NCBI GenBank assembly: GCA_910589415.1
Contig: OU342631.1
Span: 5,270,001-5,334,000 of the forward strand
Length of the DNA: 64,000 nucleotides
Direction: 5' to 3'
Source: Malachius bipustulatus
Taxonomy: Eukaryota; Arthropoda; Insecta; Coleoptera; Melyridae
Within the stretch, counting starts at the first letter, position 1. Each line of letters begins with the position of its first letter. The position numbers were made by a program, and so were the translations under genes. Shown piece after piece: positions 25,051-35,966 of this stretch. The notes below the pieces were generated by a model. The model was given only the letters and a program-made list of their open reading frames with translations, searched no databases and was not told where the DNA came from.

Positions 25051-26150
25051 TACAGGGTGTATCAGAGATGTTGGGCCAAACTTGAAGGGGTAGTTCCTCT
25101 CATAAATGTAAGTTAAAAAAATAAGTTTAAGCTCAAAATAAAGTTTCGTTTAAAAGATACAGGGTGTCAAAGTATAAAAAAATATAACAGTTTTTGTTAT
25201 AACTAGTGTAAATTTAAACCGATTTTGATAAAACTTGGCATGCTCAATAAACAAACAAAACTATTTAATTAGGTTATTTCAGTTTTTGTAGAAGTCTTCC
25301 AGTGGCGGGATATTAGAGTTGGTGCCAATTTTCCCTCCCTTTCTTTTACGCCACATACATTTTAGAACAAAAAGTTTCAATTTTTACCATACGGCAAACC
25401 GTTTTTGAGATATTTGAAGTTTCTTCAGGAAATGCTACTAACCTATTATTCAGGGTTGGGATCCCTTTTCTCTCCGTAACTTTTACACCGCTTACTTTAT
25501 TGCAAAAAGCACAACGTTACTCAATAGCCACTGGATTTTAGACTAAAAAAGTATTCCATAGTTTTTTTTTCCACACGACGTACTGTTTTCGAGATATTTT
25601 AGGTTCCCTCAGGCAATGTCACTATTAAAATAACATTACGCATAAAAATTCTAGTCAGATAACTCTTGATGAAATTAATAATTTTGCAATGTAAATAGCC
25701 CAACATTACTTCAGATAATTTAAAATATCTCAACAAGGGTACGAGGTACGAGGTATGAAAAAAAAAATTAAGAGCACTTTTTTGTTCTAAAATGCATGGG
25801 CTATTAAGTAACGTTTTTTTATTTGAAATAAAGTCATTGGCGTAAAATATAGGGAGAGAAAAGGGGCTCCAACCTTGAATATCTACGCCACTGGAAAACA
25901 TCTACAAAACCTGAAATAGTCAAATTACAGATTCTAGCTTTTTTATTGTTCATACCAAGTTATCATCAAAATCGGTTTAAATTTACACTATAGTTAATTA
26001 AAAACTGTTATATTTTTTTATACTTTGACACCCTGTATCTTTTAAACGAAACGTCATTTTGAGCTGAAACTTATTTTTTTAACTTACATTTTTTTATGAG
26101 AGGAACCACACCCCTTCAAGTTTGGCCCAACATCTCTGATACACCCTGTA
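25051..26150. mobile_element. Long palindromic fold-back element, GGGTGTATCAGAGATG ends
   Basis: Left end TACAGGGTGTATCAGAGATG at 25051 is mirrored by 26131-26150. The arms carry TTGGGCCAAACTTGAAGGGG, a run ending CGTTTAAAAGATACAGGGTG, and AAATTTAAACCGATTTTGAT, each present inverted on the other side. An internal second GATACAGGGTGTCAAAG end suggests nesting of two related elements. There is no transposase. Confidence 0.88.
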
Positions 26151-28810
26151 TATTCCCCGTGTTTCCGAAACCAGCCTCTGTATTTTAGTAACAGTGTCTC
26201 GTTGTTAGTAAAGTTCTCAGCAACCATTTCTCTAGAAACTTTGTAAACACCTCTACTAAAAAAACCAAATTTGAATAAAACAAATTAACTTGTATATTTT
26301 TTTATTAATTACGTACACAAAACATCGTACATTTTTATAAATTCCATAAGTACATATTTTTTTTTACTAAACAATATAGAATTTCTTCACATACACTTAT
26401 TGAAGTTTAACAAAATTAATACCTTCCTAATTACAAAAATTCCAAGATTAGGTGGGTACCTACATAATCTATTGTTGAATTCGAGTCACCTACCTATAAC
26501 TTCATTGTTACACTTGAGTCTGGACGCGATATAATAATAATAATTACCTATTTGTTGATGATTCACAATATTTACAAAACAAATGAACTGGTAGACTTAT
26601 CATAGAAAATTTTCATGTATTTCGTTTTTTGAAAATTGATTTCTATTTTATTTTACACTTGCGTTTTTTTTAATTAACAGTCTGCTAAGCTTATATTAGC
26701 TTATGCTATGTTGTAACATCGAACATTATGTCACTAAAAATGACAAATAGAATTTGGAGGTTATTAAAGAGATCAATTATTGAACATTTTTGGACATTAG
26801 GAGTAACCAGAAACAATAAATATAATATTCGATTACAACGTCGCCCTGAATTATTTTGTTATCATGTTTTAATATAAATTTTTTTTTTCTGTATACATCT
26901 GTCAGTTTTAAGACTTAATTTGTAATTTTATGAAATAAAATAAACATTAACAAAAGTGATGGAGATTATCTATATAAGAATAAGCAAGCCAAGGTTTTTA
27001 AGTTAAGAAGCCAACCAGATGGTGGCAAATTTGATTCAATATTTTGGAAATGAATCAATGAATTATTAGGTAGGTACCTACCAGTAATATCAGTGGGTCG
27101 AATTTGGCAACAAATCGACTTCAAACGTTACGAATTCATATTTATTCCCGATCGACTGAGTCTTCATCCTTCTGCAGTTACGTAGGTTCTATATCTAAGA
27201 TGCTACCTATTCAAATAGGTACGGGACATGGTAGCTTACCGGCAATCGTTGATTGAAGAATATGGAAATGTTTTACTTCCCCCTTCGCATATTTACTTTT
27301 TCTGAGAAGAAGAATGAGAAGTGGAAGAACAAAATTTACCCCAACATTCGGAAGTTGTGTATCTGCAGGCTGAACTTCATCCAATTATCTAGATATGATG
27401 CTGGTGTATGCAGACCTATTATTCTAATTTTCAAAAGCAGATATTATTAGACATGTTATAGGTATTGACTATCATTATTATGAGCATTCATTTACACATT
27501 CGGACTATTACAATAGAACCTACCTACCTTCTTAAAAATGGTTGGGGATTGCGCATACAAACTGTGTAGAAATATTAATTCATCGAATTGATTATATTAT
27601 TCTGAACATCAAAATATCAACCATCAAGTTTTGCATTAACTTAGATTTGTAATTTGTGCACAATTTTCCAATAAAATGTTCAATAAAAAATCAAAAGAAA
27701 CCTTAATTCTTTCTTAAAAAAAAATTGCTATTATAAGAGATTCCTCATTGCACCTGAAAAATTTTTAGATATGACATCAATGCTGATATTTAAAATGGCT
27801 TTGGCAGCCTATTTACAAAAAAACTTAACCATAGTATGCCCTAAAAAGTCAATTGCGTTAAAATATCGTTTATTCTAAAGTTAATATCTGTACTATTGCT
27901 ATTTTCTGGTTTAAATGAAAGGTCTATCTATACCAGTTTTCACAAAAATATCTGGGTTCTTAACAAAATTATTACTTATAAAAAAGCGATTTTTTTTATT
28001 AAAACGACCCATCAATCACTTTTGAATTTTTTCGCATCATTTTAGATGCCTATACATCTGTGTAGCAGCAACAAACTATGTCAGCGAGTGGTCTGTGACC
28101 TAAAAATTAATTACATTTATTTTGAACAATGCAATAACTGGAGGATAAGGGACCGTCATTGGTCAACATCCTAGAAAGAAGTGGAACTAATTTGTTCAAT
28201 TTCATTTTTCTTATATTGCGAAGATCCCTTATGATTTTAGATCAGATCCCCTCGAGAGATATTTCATTTCTCAGTTTTCCGGTCAGTATTTGTACAATCG
28301 TACAGCAATCACTTAGATTAAACGTCAAGAATGTACTTAATGAATTTTTAAATACGAATTACAAACTAACTTTCTAATCTTGAAAAACATTCTTTGTTTC
28401 TTCAAATAATAATAAATGTACCCGGTTATTTCTATATTATCTAATGGCTGTTTAGGAAAAGTAGAGTACCTAGTAATTATTTGTAAATGTCAATACTCCC
28501 GCGTAACTAAATGTCCATTTTTACTGAGACGCTTGTTAACATTTCTTCATAAATCGGGATCGAAAAATCCATTAGTGACAGGTTGAAGGTGGCAGGTATT
28601 TTTAAGTCACGGCACTTATAGTTTTTAATTACAAATATCAACTTATAGCGACGAATAAATTTAATTATGTATTTATTTTTGGCACTTCATGTATTTTCAA
28701 ATTAATTGTAAAAATAAAAGTACTTATATTCTTCAAAAATAAAAACCTTAAAATTCAAAATAACACAAATCAAGTAAATTATAATATGATATATTATGAT
28801 ACTATGGTAC
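26151..28810. other. AT-rich stretch without genes
   Basis: No coding exon, repeat pair or RNA gene is visible in this 2.6 kb. Two open frames (27253-27450 and 28159-28377, both plus) have no recognisable motif. Confidence 0.4.
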
Positions 28811-29164
28811 GATTAAGTTTAAAAAGTCATATGTGACGTCATACTAACCGTCCGAATTAAGATTTATCATTTCAACAGAAAATGTCAAACAGTTAAATTT
28901 CAAGGTGTGAGCGAGCGTAAATTATTAAAGGAATCATTCAAACAATGAATTGAACGGTTTAAGTCAGGTTGACAGCCACTGACAACTACATAAAATTTAT
29001 TCACGTAATGACATTCTATCATCTGTGTTGTGCATTTAATTCTCATTCAAAACCAATGTTCAAGTGTATTTATTTATACGGGATGGAGTGTTTAGACAAA
29101 CTTGACGGTTTGAAGGATGAGTATTCTTAATCGATACATTACATATGACTTTTTAAACTTAATC
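28811..29164. mobile_element. MITE-like element with 24-bp perfect inverted repeats
   Basis: GATTAAGTTTAAAAAGTCAT at the left (28811-28834 in full) is exactly mirrored at 29141-29164. A TATGATAC octamer lies just outside both ends (near 28792-28800 and 29176-29183) and could be part of a target duplication, though its spacing differs. No second copy was seen in the window. Confidence 0.65.
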
Positions 29165-29337
29165 CTACTTTATAATATGATACAATTCAGGTTTATATGA
29201 TAAAAATTTCCAGACTCTTATGTTTTACATGGATTCCTTCAATGAGTTTAAACTCGATTAAAAATACGGGGGATGTTTCTAAAGTTCGTCTGTAGCCTAA
29301 GCACTCAAATAAGTGTGCGGGATCGTGGTAAGATCCC

Positions 29338-29412
29338 GTGGTAAGATAAAGGTGAGGCGGTGAGCTTTCGTTGATTCGTCTAGTAATAGTGCGCATCACG
29401 TCATGTGCGGGG
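29338..29412 (+). repeat. Low-copy repeat, partner of 30722-30782
   Basis: GGTGAGGCGGT, a TAGTA block, CACGTCATGTGCGGGGGA occur here and, in reverse complement, at 30722-30782 with the same order. The pair could be the ends of a larger element or two copies of a short one. Confidence 0.45.
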
Positions 29413-29719
29413 GATGTGATGAAAGGTTTTTCATCTCACTGGAACAGCGCACTCTATGAGGTATGCCGCAATAGATCCTATGACAAGTCTATGCATATTT
29501 TGATTTATTTCGACGACATTTCAAATATTTAATAGTTTGAAAATATCACGATTTGATTGTAATGCTGACAAAAAGATTAATGACAGTAACAATAGCAATT
29601 TTTTCCGAATAACCCTCAGCAGCAATATATTTTCGAAGTCAGTTAATTTTTTCCAGACAATTATCAATATCGTTGGATTATTTATTACCTATTAGCAAAA
29701 ATTAAATGACAAAATGTAA

Positions 29720-29942
29720 CAAGGGCGATAGCGCGGCGGTAGGTCTCTGTCTGTTTACGCTGCAACCGTCTGGGTTCGAATCCCAGCTTGGCATGGTTGT
29801 TTATGGTCGTTAATTTAATTATTTATAAATTAGAAATTTGTGTGTGGGTAAATGAGCTTGATCTCACAACCAAATTACGAGAGTGGAGTGCCTATACATT
29901 ATCTACACAGTTAAGACCGATGCTCCATCGTAAAAAAAAATT
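29720..29942 (+). mobile_element. tRNA-derived SINE, copy 2
   Basis: A tRNA-like head has an A-box segment TAGCGCGGCGGTA and a B box GGTTCGAATCC (about 29773-29783). The body has GTGTGGGTAAATGAGCTTGA and ACCGATGCTCCATCG, and a poly(A) tail ends it (about 29932-29941). It is colinear with the minus-strand copy at 480-675. The head does not fold as a full tRNA, so this is a SINE rather than a tRNA gene. Confidence 0.7.
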
Positions 29943-30090
29943 ATAAACTGTCTAAATTATCAAAAAATGTAAAAAATATGTCTTATTCCTATTAAACGCT
30001 TCGCAATGCAAAATAATAGTTTACTTTTCTTTTTTATATTAGATTAGAAATATACCAGGTAATCATCGTTCAAAATTACCTACCTATACA

Positions 30091-30251
30091 TCCAGATCAA
30101 AATTGTCGTCAGTAATTAACGCTACTAAAAAAGTCATTTCTTCGGAGAAGCGGCAAGCAGAGATTTATGTATGAATGAAAATTCTCTGTTTGCCGCTTCT
30201 TCGAAATCACTTTTTTAGTAATGTCAGTTAGCCCATCAATTTTGATCTGGT
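30091..30251. mobile_element. Small fold-back MITE (about 160 bp)
   Basis: CCAGATCAAAATTG at 30092-30105 is mirrored at 30237-30250. Inside, ACTAAAAAAGT.ATTTC and a GAAGCGGCAA.CAGAGA block are also mirrored, so nearly the whole unit folds on itself. One copy was seen. Confidence 0.75.
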
Positions 30252-30299
30252 ACTTTAGTTGATTATTTCCGCCCACACACTACTTACGGCCAATATTAT

Positions 30300-30496
30300 A
30301 AACGCTGGTTAAGTTAACTGGCAGATTTCTGTGCCCGATTTTGGTTAGCTAATATTGACCTCGAATAACTTTAATTAAAATTTTTGTAATCCCTTTTATG
30401 TCAACAGTAATTAAATTGCAAGAATTTCGACCTATATAGTCTATATCTTCTCCAGAAACGACCACAAAAATCGGCCAGTTAACTTAACCAGCGTTT
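30300..30496. mobile_element. MITE with 23-bp perfect inverted repeats
   Basis: AAACGCTGGTTAAGTTAACT (30300-30322 in full) is exactly mirrored at 30474-30496. It is about 197 bp long with no coding content. TAT flanks both ends. Confidence 0.8.
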
Positions 30497-30721
30497 ATTG
30501 TTAATTGATAACTGTTTATTGTTAATTAATTGGCCGTTTAATTGATTAATTTCGCTCACAAAATTTCTTCCTAAATTTTCGTTTTAAAGTTGATTTTCGT
30601 ATCATAATTGCTGATCACAATTTCAACAATCGAAACTGTCAAATAATGTAATTTAAGTATTTCAAGCAGATACTTAACATAGTGCCTTACAGTATCATAA
30701 TATTATTATAGAATACAGTAG

Positions 30722-30782
30722 GGTCGGTCCCCCGCACGTGACGTCATATCTAGTAACAAATGTGCGGACCGCCTCACTTTTA
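30722..30782 (-). repeat. Inverted partner of 29338-29412
   Basis: Carries CCCCCGCACGTGACGTCA, TAGTAAC and CCGCCTCAC, the reverse complement of the blocks at 29338-29412. It directly abuts the short MITE at 30783. Confidence 0.45.
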
Positions 30783-30930
30783 AGGCCGGTTTTCACTAGA
30801 GCTTTACCTCGCTTCAAAAATTCACCAGGCGTCATACTTCATTAGAGTGCATACATGGTGATCTATTTTTGACGCGTCGTGAAGCGACGCGAACTGAAGC
30901 GAGGTAAAGCGCTAGTGGAAACCGCCCTTT
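30783..30930. mobile_element. Short MITE, AGGCCGGTTTTCACTAG ends
   Basis: AAGGCCGGTTTTCACTAGAG and CTTTACCTCGCTTCA on the left are mirrored by TGAAGCGAGGTAAAG and CTAGTGGAAACCGCCCTT on the right. The left flank is TTAA, but the right flank is TTTATA, so the target duplication is not clear. It lies immediately upstream of a 10-bp perfect hairpin at 30937-30963 (CGTGGTGGTA stem). Confidence 0.75.
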
Positions 30931-31020
30931 ATACCGCGTGGTGGTATACCCTTTACCACCACGTGGGGGATCACTTGCCATTATAAATCATATAAATAAT
31001 TCCAAAGCGTTTAATTTCAG

Positions 31021-31162
31021 AGCGCCGTTTTGGGAAGGAAAAAGCAAAATCAAGGAAAGCATACATAACTACGGAAAAACCAAACACTCTCCGCCGGTTG
31101 ATGCGTCACAGTACCTATATGAAGAATATAAGAAAAACCCCTCGTATTTTTGTATACAATAA
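31021..31162 (+). CDS. Candidate 3'-terminal coding exon, unassigned gene
   Basis: A good acceptor (GTTTAATTTCAG ending at 31020) opens a frame that runs to a TAA at 31160-31162. The frame starts in phase 2, so one base completes the previous codon. It encodes 46 residues rich in lysine, tyrosine and proline, including APFWEGKSKIKESIHNYGK and SPPVDASQYLYEEYKKNP. Codon and residue use look more protein-like than the surrounding random frames. I do not recognise the family. The upstream exon and the gene's direction beyond this exon are not visible. A small microtubule-associated or axonemal protein is only a guess from composition. Confidence 0.4.
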
Positions 31163-31916
31163 TGATTAAAAATACCCATTTAAATACTTACCAAAAACAA
31201 AACAAATGTGGAAAAATGTACAATTTAATTGTATGTTTGATAAACATCTTTCCACTTGGTAACAAGATAAATATTCTGTCGATTTACAAACATTTTTAAT
31301 TCACTTATTATTATATAACGTCTTTCATGTTTTAATTTATATATTCTTCGTCCTGAAAATAGAAATTAAAGATAGCATAATAAGATTATGAGACCATTTT
31401 ATGTAAAAACAAAAGAAATAACATAAAGGGAACATTATGGGAAGAACATCAAGAACAATGATTTACGAGTAACTTAGGAAATAACCCTTACGAAGAATAT
31501 TAATTTAATATCGCGTTAGTTTTACACCGCGTTTGGCTTGCACATTATTACATTAGAAAATTGAAAATGATTTTTTCTCATATTTGTAGTGATTAGCTGA
31601 AATGATTATTTATAATTATTATTTTCAAGAATTAACTTGAGTTAGAAAAATAGTTTTCGTATGGTGTATTTCCACAACTACTAAAGTGTTAGGGATTTTA
31701 TTGCGTTTACACCTCATTTGAATAAAATAAGCTAAAGTGATACATAGGAACGAAAATGATTAACAGTGCTCGATGCTTTTTTATTTTTGAAAAATATCTA
31801 GAATAGTTTCAAAATTATGTCCGCACATTCGAGTCGAAATTTCAACTCATCTTCCAAATCTAGCTTTGAGTTCTGATAGTTAGGCCTTCACTACTACTAC
31901 ACCTTCATTTTTTTCT
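31163..31916. other. AT-rich stretch without further genes
   Basis: This would be the 3' UTR and downstream flank of the candidate exon at 31021-31162. No clear AATAAA follows closely. Confidence 0.3.
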
Positions 31917-32690
31917 ATATTCTTTGAGAAATTGTTTTCAAATTTGGTATGTGGCGTATACTCGATGGGAAGCACTTTCTGACAGACAAGTGACATGTTC
32001 CTTACTGCCAATTTTTCTGGAAGAGATACCATTTTTAAATTTTTTAAATGAACACCTGTATATTATGACATTTTCATGTTGCCTGAATAAACTCAACAAG
32101 TCTGGTTTCTACAGTAGTTGGAGTTTGAATTGACTACATGGTTTATGAATTTTAAACAAGTGAAAATTGCCCATTTTTCAAATTTTAAAACGATCTACGT
32201 CGAAAACGGCTTAAAATAGAGGAAAACGGCTTACATGTCTCTATCTTAAGTTTCCATGAATGTACTATATTCTTTGGTTGTGGAATATTTGTTAAATTTT
32301 TGAACTAGAAAATTAGATTTTTATCACCCTGTATAGATATTACATTCATATACCTTATGAAAAATTAAGATAACGACGTAAGGCGTTTTCCTTGAATCTA
32401 AATTGCTTTGGAATTTGTTAAGAAGGGCCATTTTCACTTGTTTATAAGTCATAACCTACTCCATCTAAACTCCAATTATTATTTAAACAACCATGATTAT
32501 TGAATTTAATGTAAAAATGCAATAATATACAGGCTGTGCCATTCAAAAATATAAAGTTGCTATCACTTCCGGAAACAACGGAAGTGGGAAATATGTAACT
32601 TAATTATTAGTCAAAAAATGCATCTTATCAATGTATATTACACGACATGCTAAATTTCAAAACGATATCTCAAAAAATATACAAATACAT
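31917..32690. mobile_element. Decayed fold-back element
   Basis: The left edge (CTTTGAGAAATTGTTTTCAAATTTGGTATG) is the inverse of the right edge near 32635-32690 (ACATGCTAAATTTCAAAACGATATCTCAAA). Both arms hold the core blocks GTGAAAATTGCCCATTTT, CGGCTTACATGTCTCTATCTTAA and CCCTGTATA. The outer blocks match 54540-54690. Identity between arms is lower than in the other palindromes, so it is an old copy. Confidence 0.7.
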
Positions 32691-33429
32691 ACTTAGTTGT
32701 CTATTTGGCAGACTGTGAATACTGGATAATGTTATGCAACAGAACTTTGCAATTTGTAGGCTATTCAAACTCTATTCCGACCGCGGTTGGCCATGAAAAA
32801 TCAACATGATTTCTCCCTGGTATTTAAAGTTCTTTTCAGTGAACTATGACAATTATTAATTTTGACAGTGAATATCAGCTACCCTTTAACTTGCATTTGA
32901 CACAATTTATCTGTGATTGTTGTCAAGTTTACTGTGTAATTTGATAATTATTATTAAATTAGGAAATGATTTCGTTGCTAACTAAGCTATAATGGGGGCA
33001 TGCCTTCACCGGACATACTTTCACAGCTACAAGAAAGAGATATTTGGAGTTTTCATTTGTAAGTTTCCATGAAATAATTTTTTGGAAATACTGTTCATAT
33101 ACATATATGTATGTGTTCCATGTTCCAATTCATGATACCTAATATTTATAACGAGAATACGAAAATACTTTCGAAAATTATCTACATGGAGAGGACTCCA
33201 CGAAATATGTACAGAAATAACATTATTAATTGGACCTTATTACCTAAAAGTTCAGTAGTTGTAATTTTTGTAATCTAACTGCATACTTATATCTACTTCA
33301 TATTTATAGGTGTCAAGAAGTACCATGTTCCAAATACTATAATAGACAAGGGAAGTTTCGCTAGAAACAACAGGGACGGAAGATCGGAGCAAGTCAAAAC
33401 ATTTGCACTATGGTATCAAGGAAGACTTA
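32691..33429. other. AT-rich stretch without genes
   Basis: No exon or repeat partner was identified. TATA-type microsatellite-like ACATACATATATGTATG occurs near 33098. Confidence 0.35.
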
Positions 33430-33976
33430 TACAGGCTGATCAGTAAATCGCGCACTCAGAGCATGCTGTGGTAAACTTCACTTTTTAAGAGTGGTAAATT
33501 TTCTTACTGCAGTGTTGTAAATTCTTTTTTCTCATAGATATGATCGTTTCTATAAAAATAAAAGTGGCATCACTGCACTGAACATGTGAATAAGTTCGGG
33601 TTAGATGGTATTTTTATTATTTTTATTTCCATAGCAATGAAGGCATTTGAGTTGAGTTTAGGCCGTTGCTAAATTTCAAATTTCGTTCAGATTTTATATT
33701 TTATCAATTTACAACATTCACAATTCTTCTGTAAAGAGGTTGTGTGAAAAAAAAAGATGAATTATATGGTATCCTTTCCAGACATTACAGTAACCTAAGT
33801 TTTTCATTAATTTTCATCGCGGTTATTGAAACAATTAGCCTTAACCTCGGATGAGGGAAACTCGGTAACTTGAAAACCAACCATTTGATTCAATTTTTTT
33901 TTGCAGAATATCCTTAATTTTAATAGGCTTTATATCGCCCTGTGTTCGGAGTGCGCGAATTACTAATCACCCTGTA
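33430..33976. mobile_element. MITE with CAGTAACTCGCGCACTC ends, copy B
   Basis: Colinear with 12618-13184: TACAGGCTGATCAGTAAATC start, CAGAGCATGCTG, TTTCTTACTGCAGTGTTGTAA, GGATGAGGGAAA, CGCCCTGT and TTCGGAGTGCGCGAATTACT end. The ends have a few mismatches and the interior small deletions, so it is older or more diverged than copy A. Confidence 0.88.
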
Positions 33977-34339
33977 GAGAAAAATTTGGACTTTTAGTCA
34001 CATTAAGCAACATTATACATTATACACATTAGTGACTTTTGCAAGGGAGGAACTGAAATTTGAGGGAGGAAGGACAAATTTATTCAGAATCCTAAAATCA
34101 ATGGTTTAAAAATATAAGAAAATTAATGGGCAGAAAAATTTTATGTGAAAGAGCGGATGTGGTGACATTAAAAATAAATTTCTTTAAAAAGTATTCACAA
34201 CTAAAAAGTTGAAAAATAGGTCTCAAGTTCGACATGATTAAAATAAAAAAATTAATTTAGGCAGAGTTTAAAAGTAAGGGTAAGAGGTTCACAATTTTAA
34301 ATTCCCGGTGTGAGTCAGGTCTTATCGAGGTATAAGCGA

Positions 34340-34780
34340 TTGTTTTCTAGATTCCGACAATAACGACCGTAACTATCATAAAAACAAGACAGAGGAAATT
34401 AAAAAAAAACGGGTTACTAATCAGCTAATTCCTGCATTGAAGAAGTTAGATAGTCATTGTGTAATAGTAATTCATACCATTCTATACAGCTGGCTTGAGT
34501 ACCTCCAACTGAACTCAAGAAAGACTATGCACAGAATTGGCTGATTAATCAAAATGTTGCATAAAAATGTTGTATTAGACGTCACGCTACGAAAAAGGAG
34601 ACTTGATCAGACCTTTAATAAAGATAATGACCGACAGGACTAAACAGTATGTTATCCACAATATTTTGAGAGCAAACGACCATATGGCAGAGTTTGGGCT
34701 AACCACAAACCTCTATCAATGTAGTCCTATTGGGATGGCCTGGGAGTTTCCTAAGAACTATACAGGGTGTCCCATAATAT
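34340..34780 (+). pseudogene. IS630/Tc1-superfamily (DDE) transposase relic
   Basis: Across frames the translation contains TNQLIPALKKLDSHCVIVI, then YHSIQLA-stop-VPPTELKKDYAQNWL, then ELIRPLIKIMTDRTKQYVI-like and LYQCSPIGMAWEFPKNY. This order resembles the C-terminal half of insect DDE-3 transposases, where a VMDNAPYHS block carries the second catalytic aspartate and a NPIE.xW block carries the third catalytic acid. Here the first block has lost its aspartate and reads VIVIHTILY, and SPIGMAW replaces the second. The 3' end is cut by the palindrome starting at 34761. It is clearly dead. Confidence 0.5.
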
Positions 34781-35966
34781 GTGGGCAATCTCCCGGATTT
34801 GGGTATATTTCGTAAAAATAAATGAAAAAATAACTATAAAATTAATTCCTCAGAGACACCCCTACAAAGATATTAGCTGTTGAAGTTGAGGGTTGAAAAT
34901 CAATTTTTTGCAATAACTTTTTTATTTCTTGACCGATTTTGATAATTTTTGGTTTTATTTTGTATTATTTGAGACTGTTTAGAATAGTGTTTCATAATCT
35001 TTGGTAGCACATACATAGACCTCGGGATGGCATAACCCCCTCATTCACTTGAAAGAAAACAATAAAAATAATAATTTTACAGTTTTTTAAGGTTAATTTT
35101 CTTTTTATTTGACATTTTTTACATAAAAAATGTATCCTTATTTATTTCGATAGAGCGAACCGTTATCGAGATAAACGTCCTTCTAATAGGTGATGCGTCG
35201 CAGGAACTTTTCAAATTTCAAGTAAATTTTAACAAGATGGCTGACCTTTGACAGTAAATTGAGCAGGAAACAAAACAATAACTTAATTAAATACAAGTCA
35301 GTGTCAAAAGATTTCATTTCATGCAGATTCAATTCTAACTGATTTTCTGCGTATTCAGCGTTTTTGTACTCATTTTAAAATCAGTTAGAATTGAATCTGC
35401 ATGAAATAAAATCTTTGACACTATTTGACGTGTATGTAATTAAGTTATTGTTTTGTTTCCTGCTCAATTTACTGTCAAAGGTCAGCCATCTTGTTAAAAT
35501 TTACTTGAAATTTGAAAAGTTCCTGCGACGCATCACCTATTAGAAGGACGTTTATCTCGATAACGGTTCGCTCTATCGAAATAAATAAGGATACATTTTT
35601 TATGTAAAAAATGTCAAACAAAAAGAAAATTAACCTTAAAAAACTGTAAAATTATTATTTTTATTGTTTTATTTCAAGTGAATGAGGGGGTTATGCCATC
35701 CCAAGGTCTATGTATGTGCTACCAAAGATTAAGAAACACTATTCTAAACAGTTCAAAATAATACAAAAATAACACCAAAAATTATCAAAATCGGTTAATA
35801 AATAAAAAAGATATTGCAAAAAATTCATTTTCAACCCTCAAGTTCAACAGCTAATATCTTTGTAGGGGTGTCTCTGAGGAATTAATTTTATAGCTATTTT
35901 TTCATTTATTTTGACGAAATTTACCCAAATCCGGGAGATTGCCCACATATTATGGGACACCCTGTA
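34761..35966. mobile_element. Near-perfect 1.2-kb palindrome (fold-back element)
   Basis: TACAGGGTGTCCCATAATAT at 34761 is mirrored at about 35947-35966. Each arm is about 600 bp and the arms are nearly identical, with only scattered substitutions, meeting at a short spacer (about 35347-35378). The innermost arm sequence ATTCTAACTGATTTT is mirrored by AAAATCAGTTAGAAT. The arms include CTCCCGGATTTGGGTA, AATTGAGCAGGAAACAAAAC and GGACGTTTATCTCGATAA-type blocks. The high arm identity implies a recent origin or gene conversion. It carries no coding sequence and is inserted at a TA inside the transposase relic at 34340-34780. Confidence 0.95.

Noticed and set aside
29720..29795. tRNA gene at the SINE head
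   Set aside because: A and B boxes are present, but the acceptor, D and anticodon stems do not pair and a SINE body with poly(A) follows.
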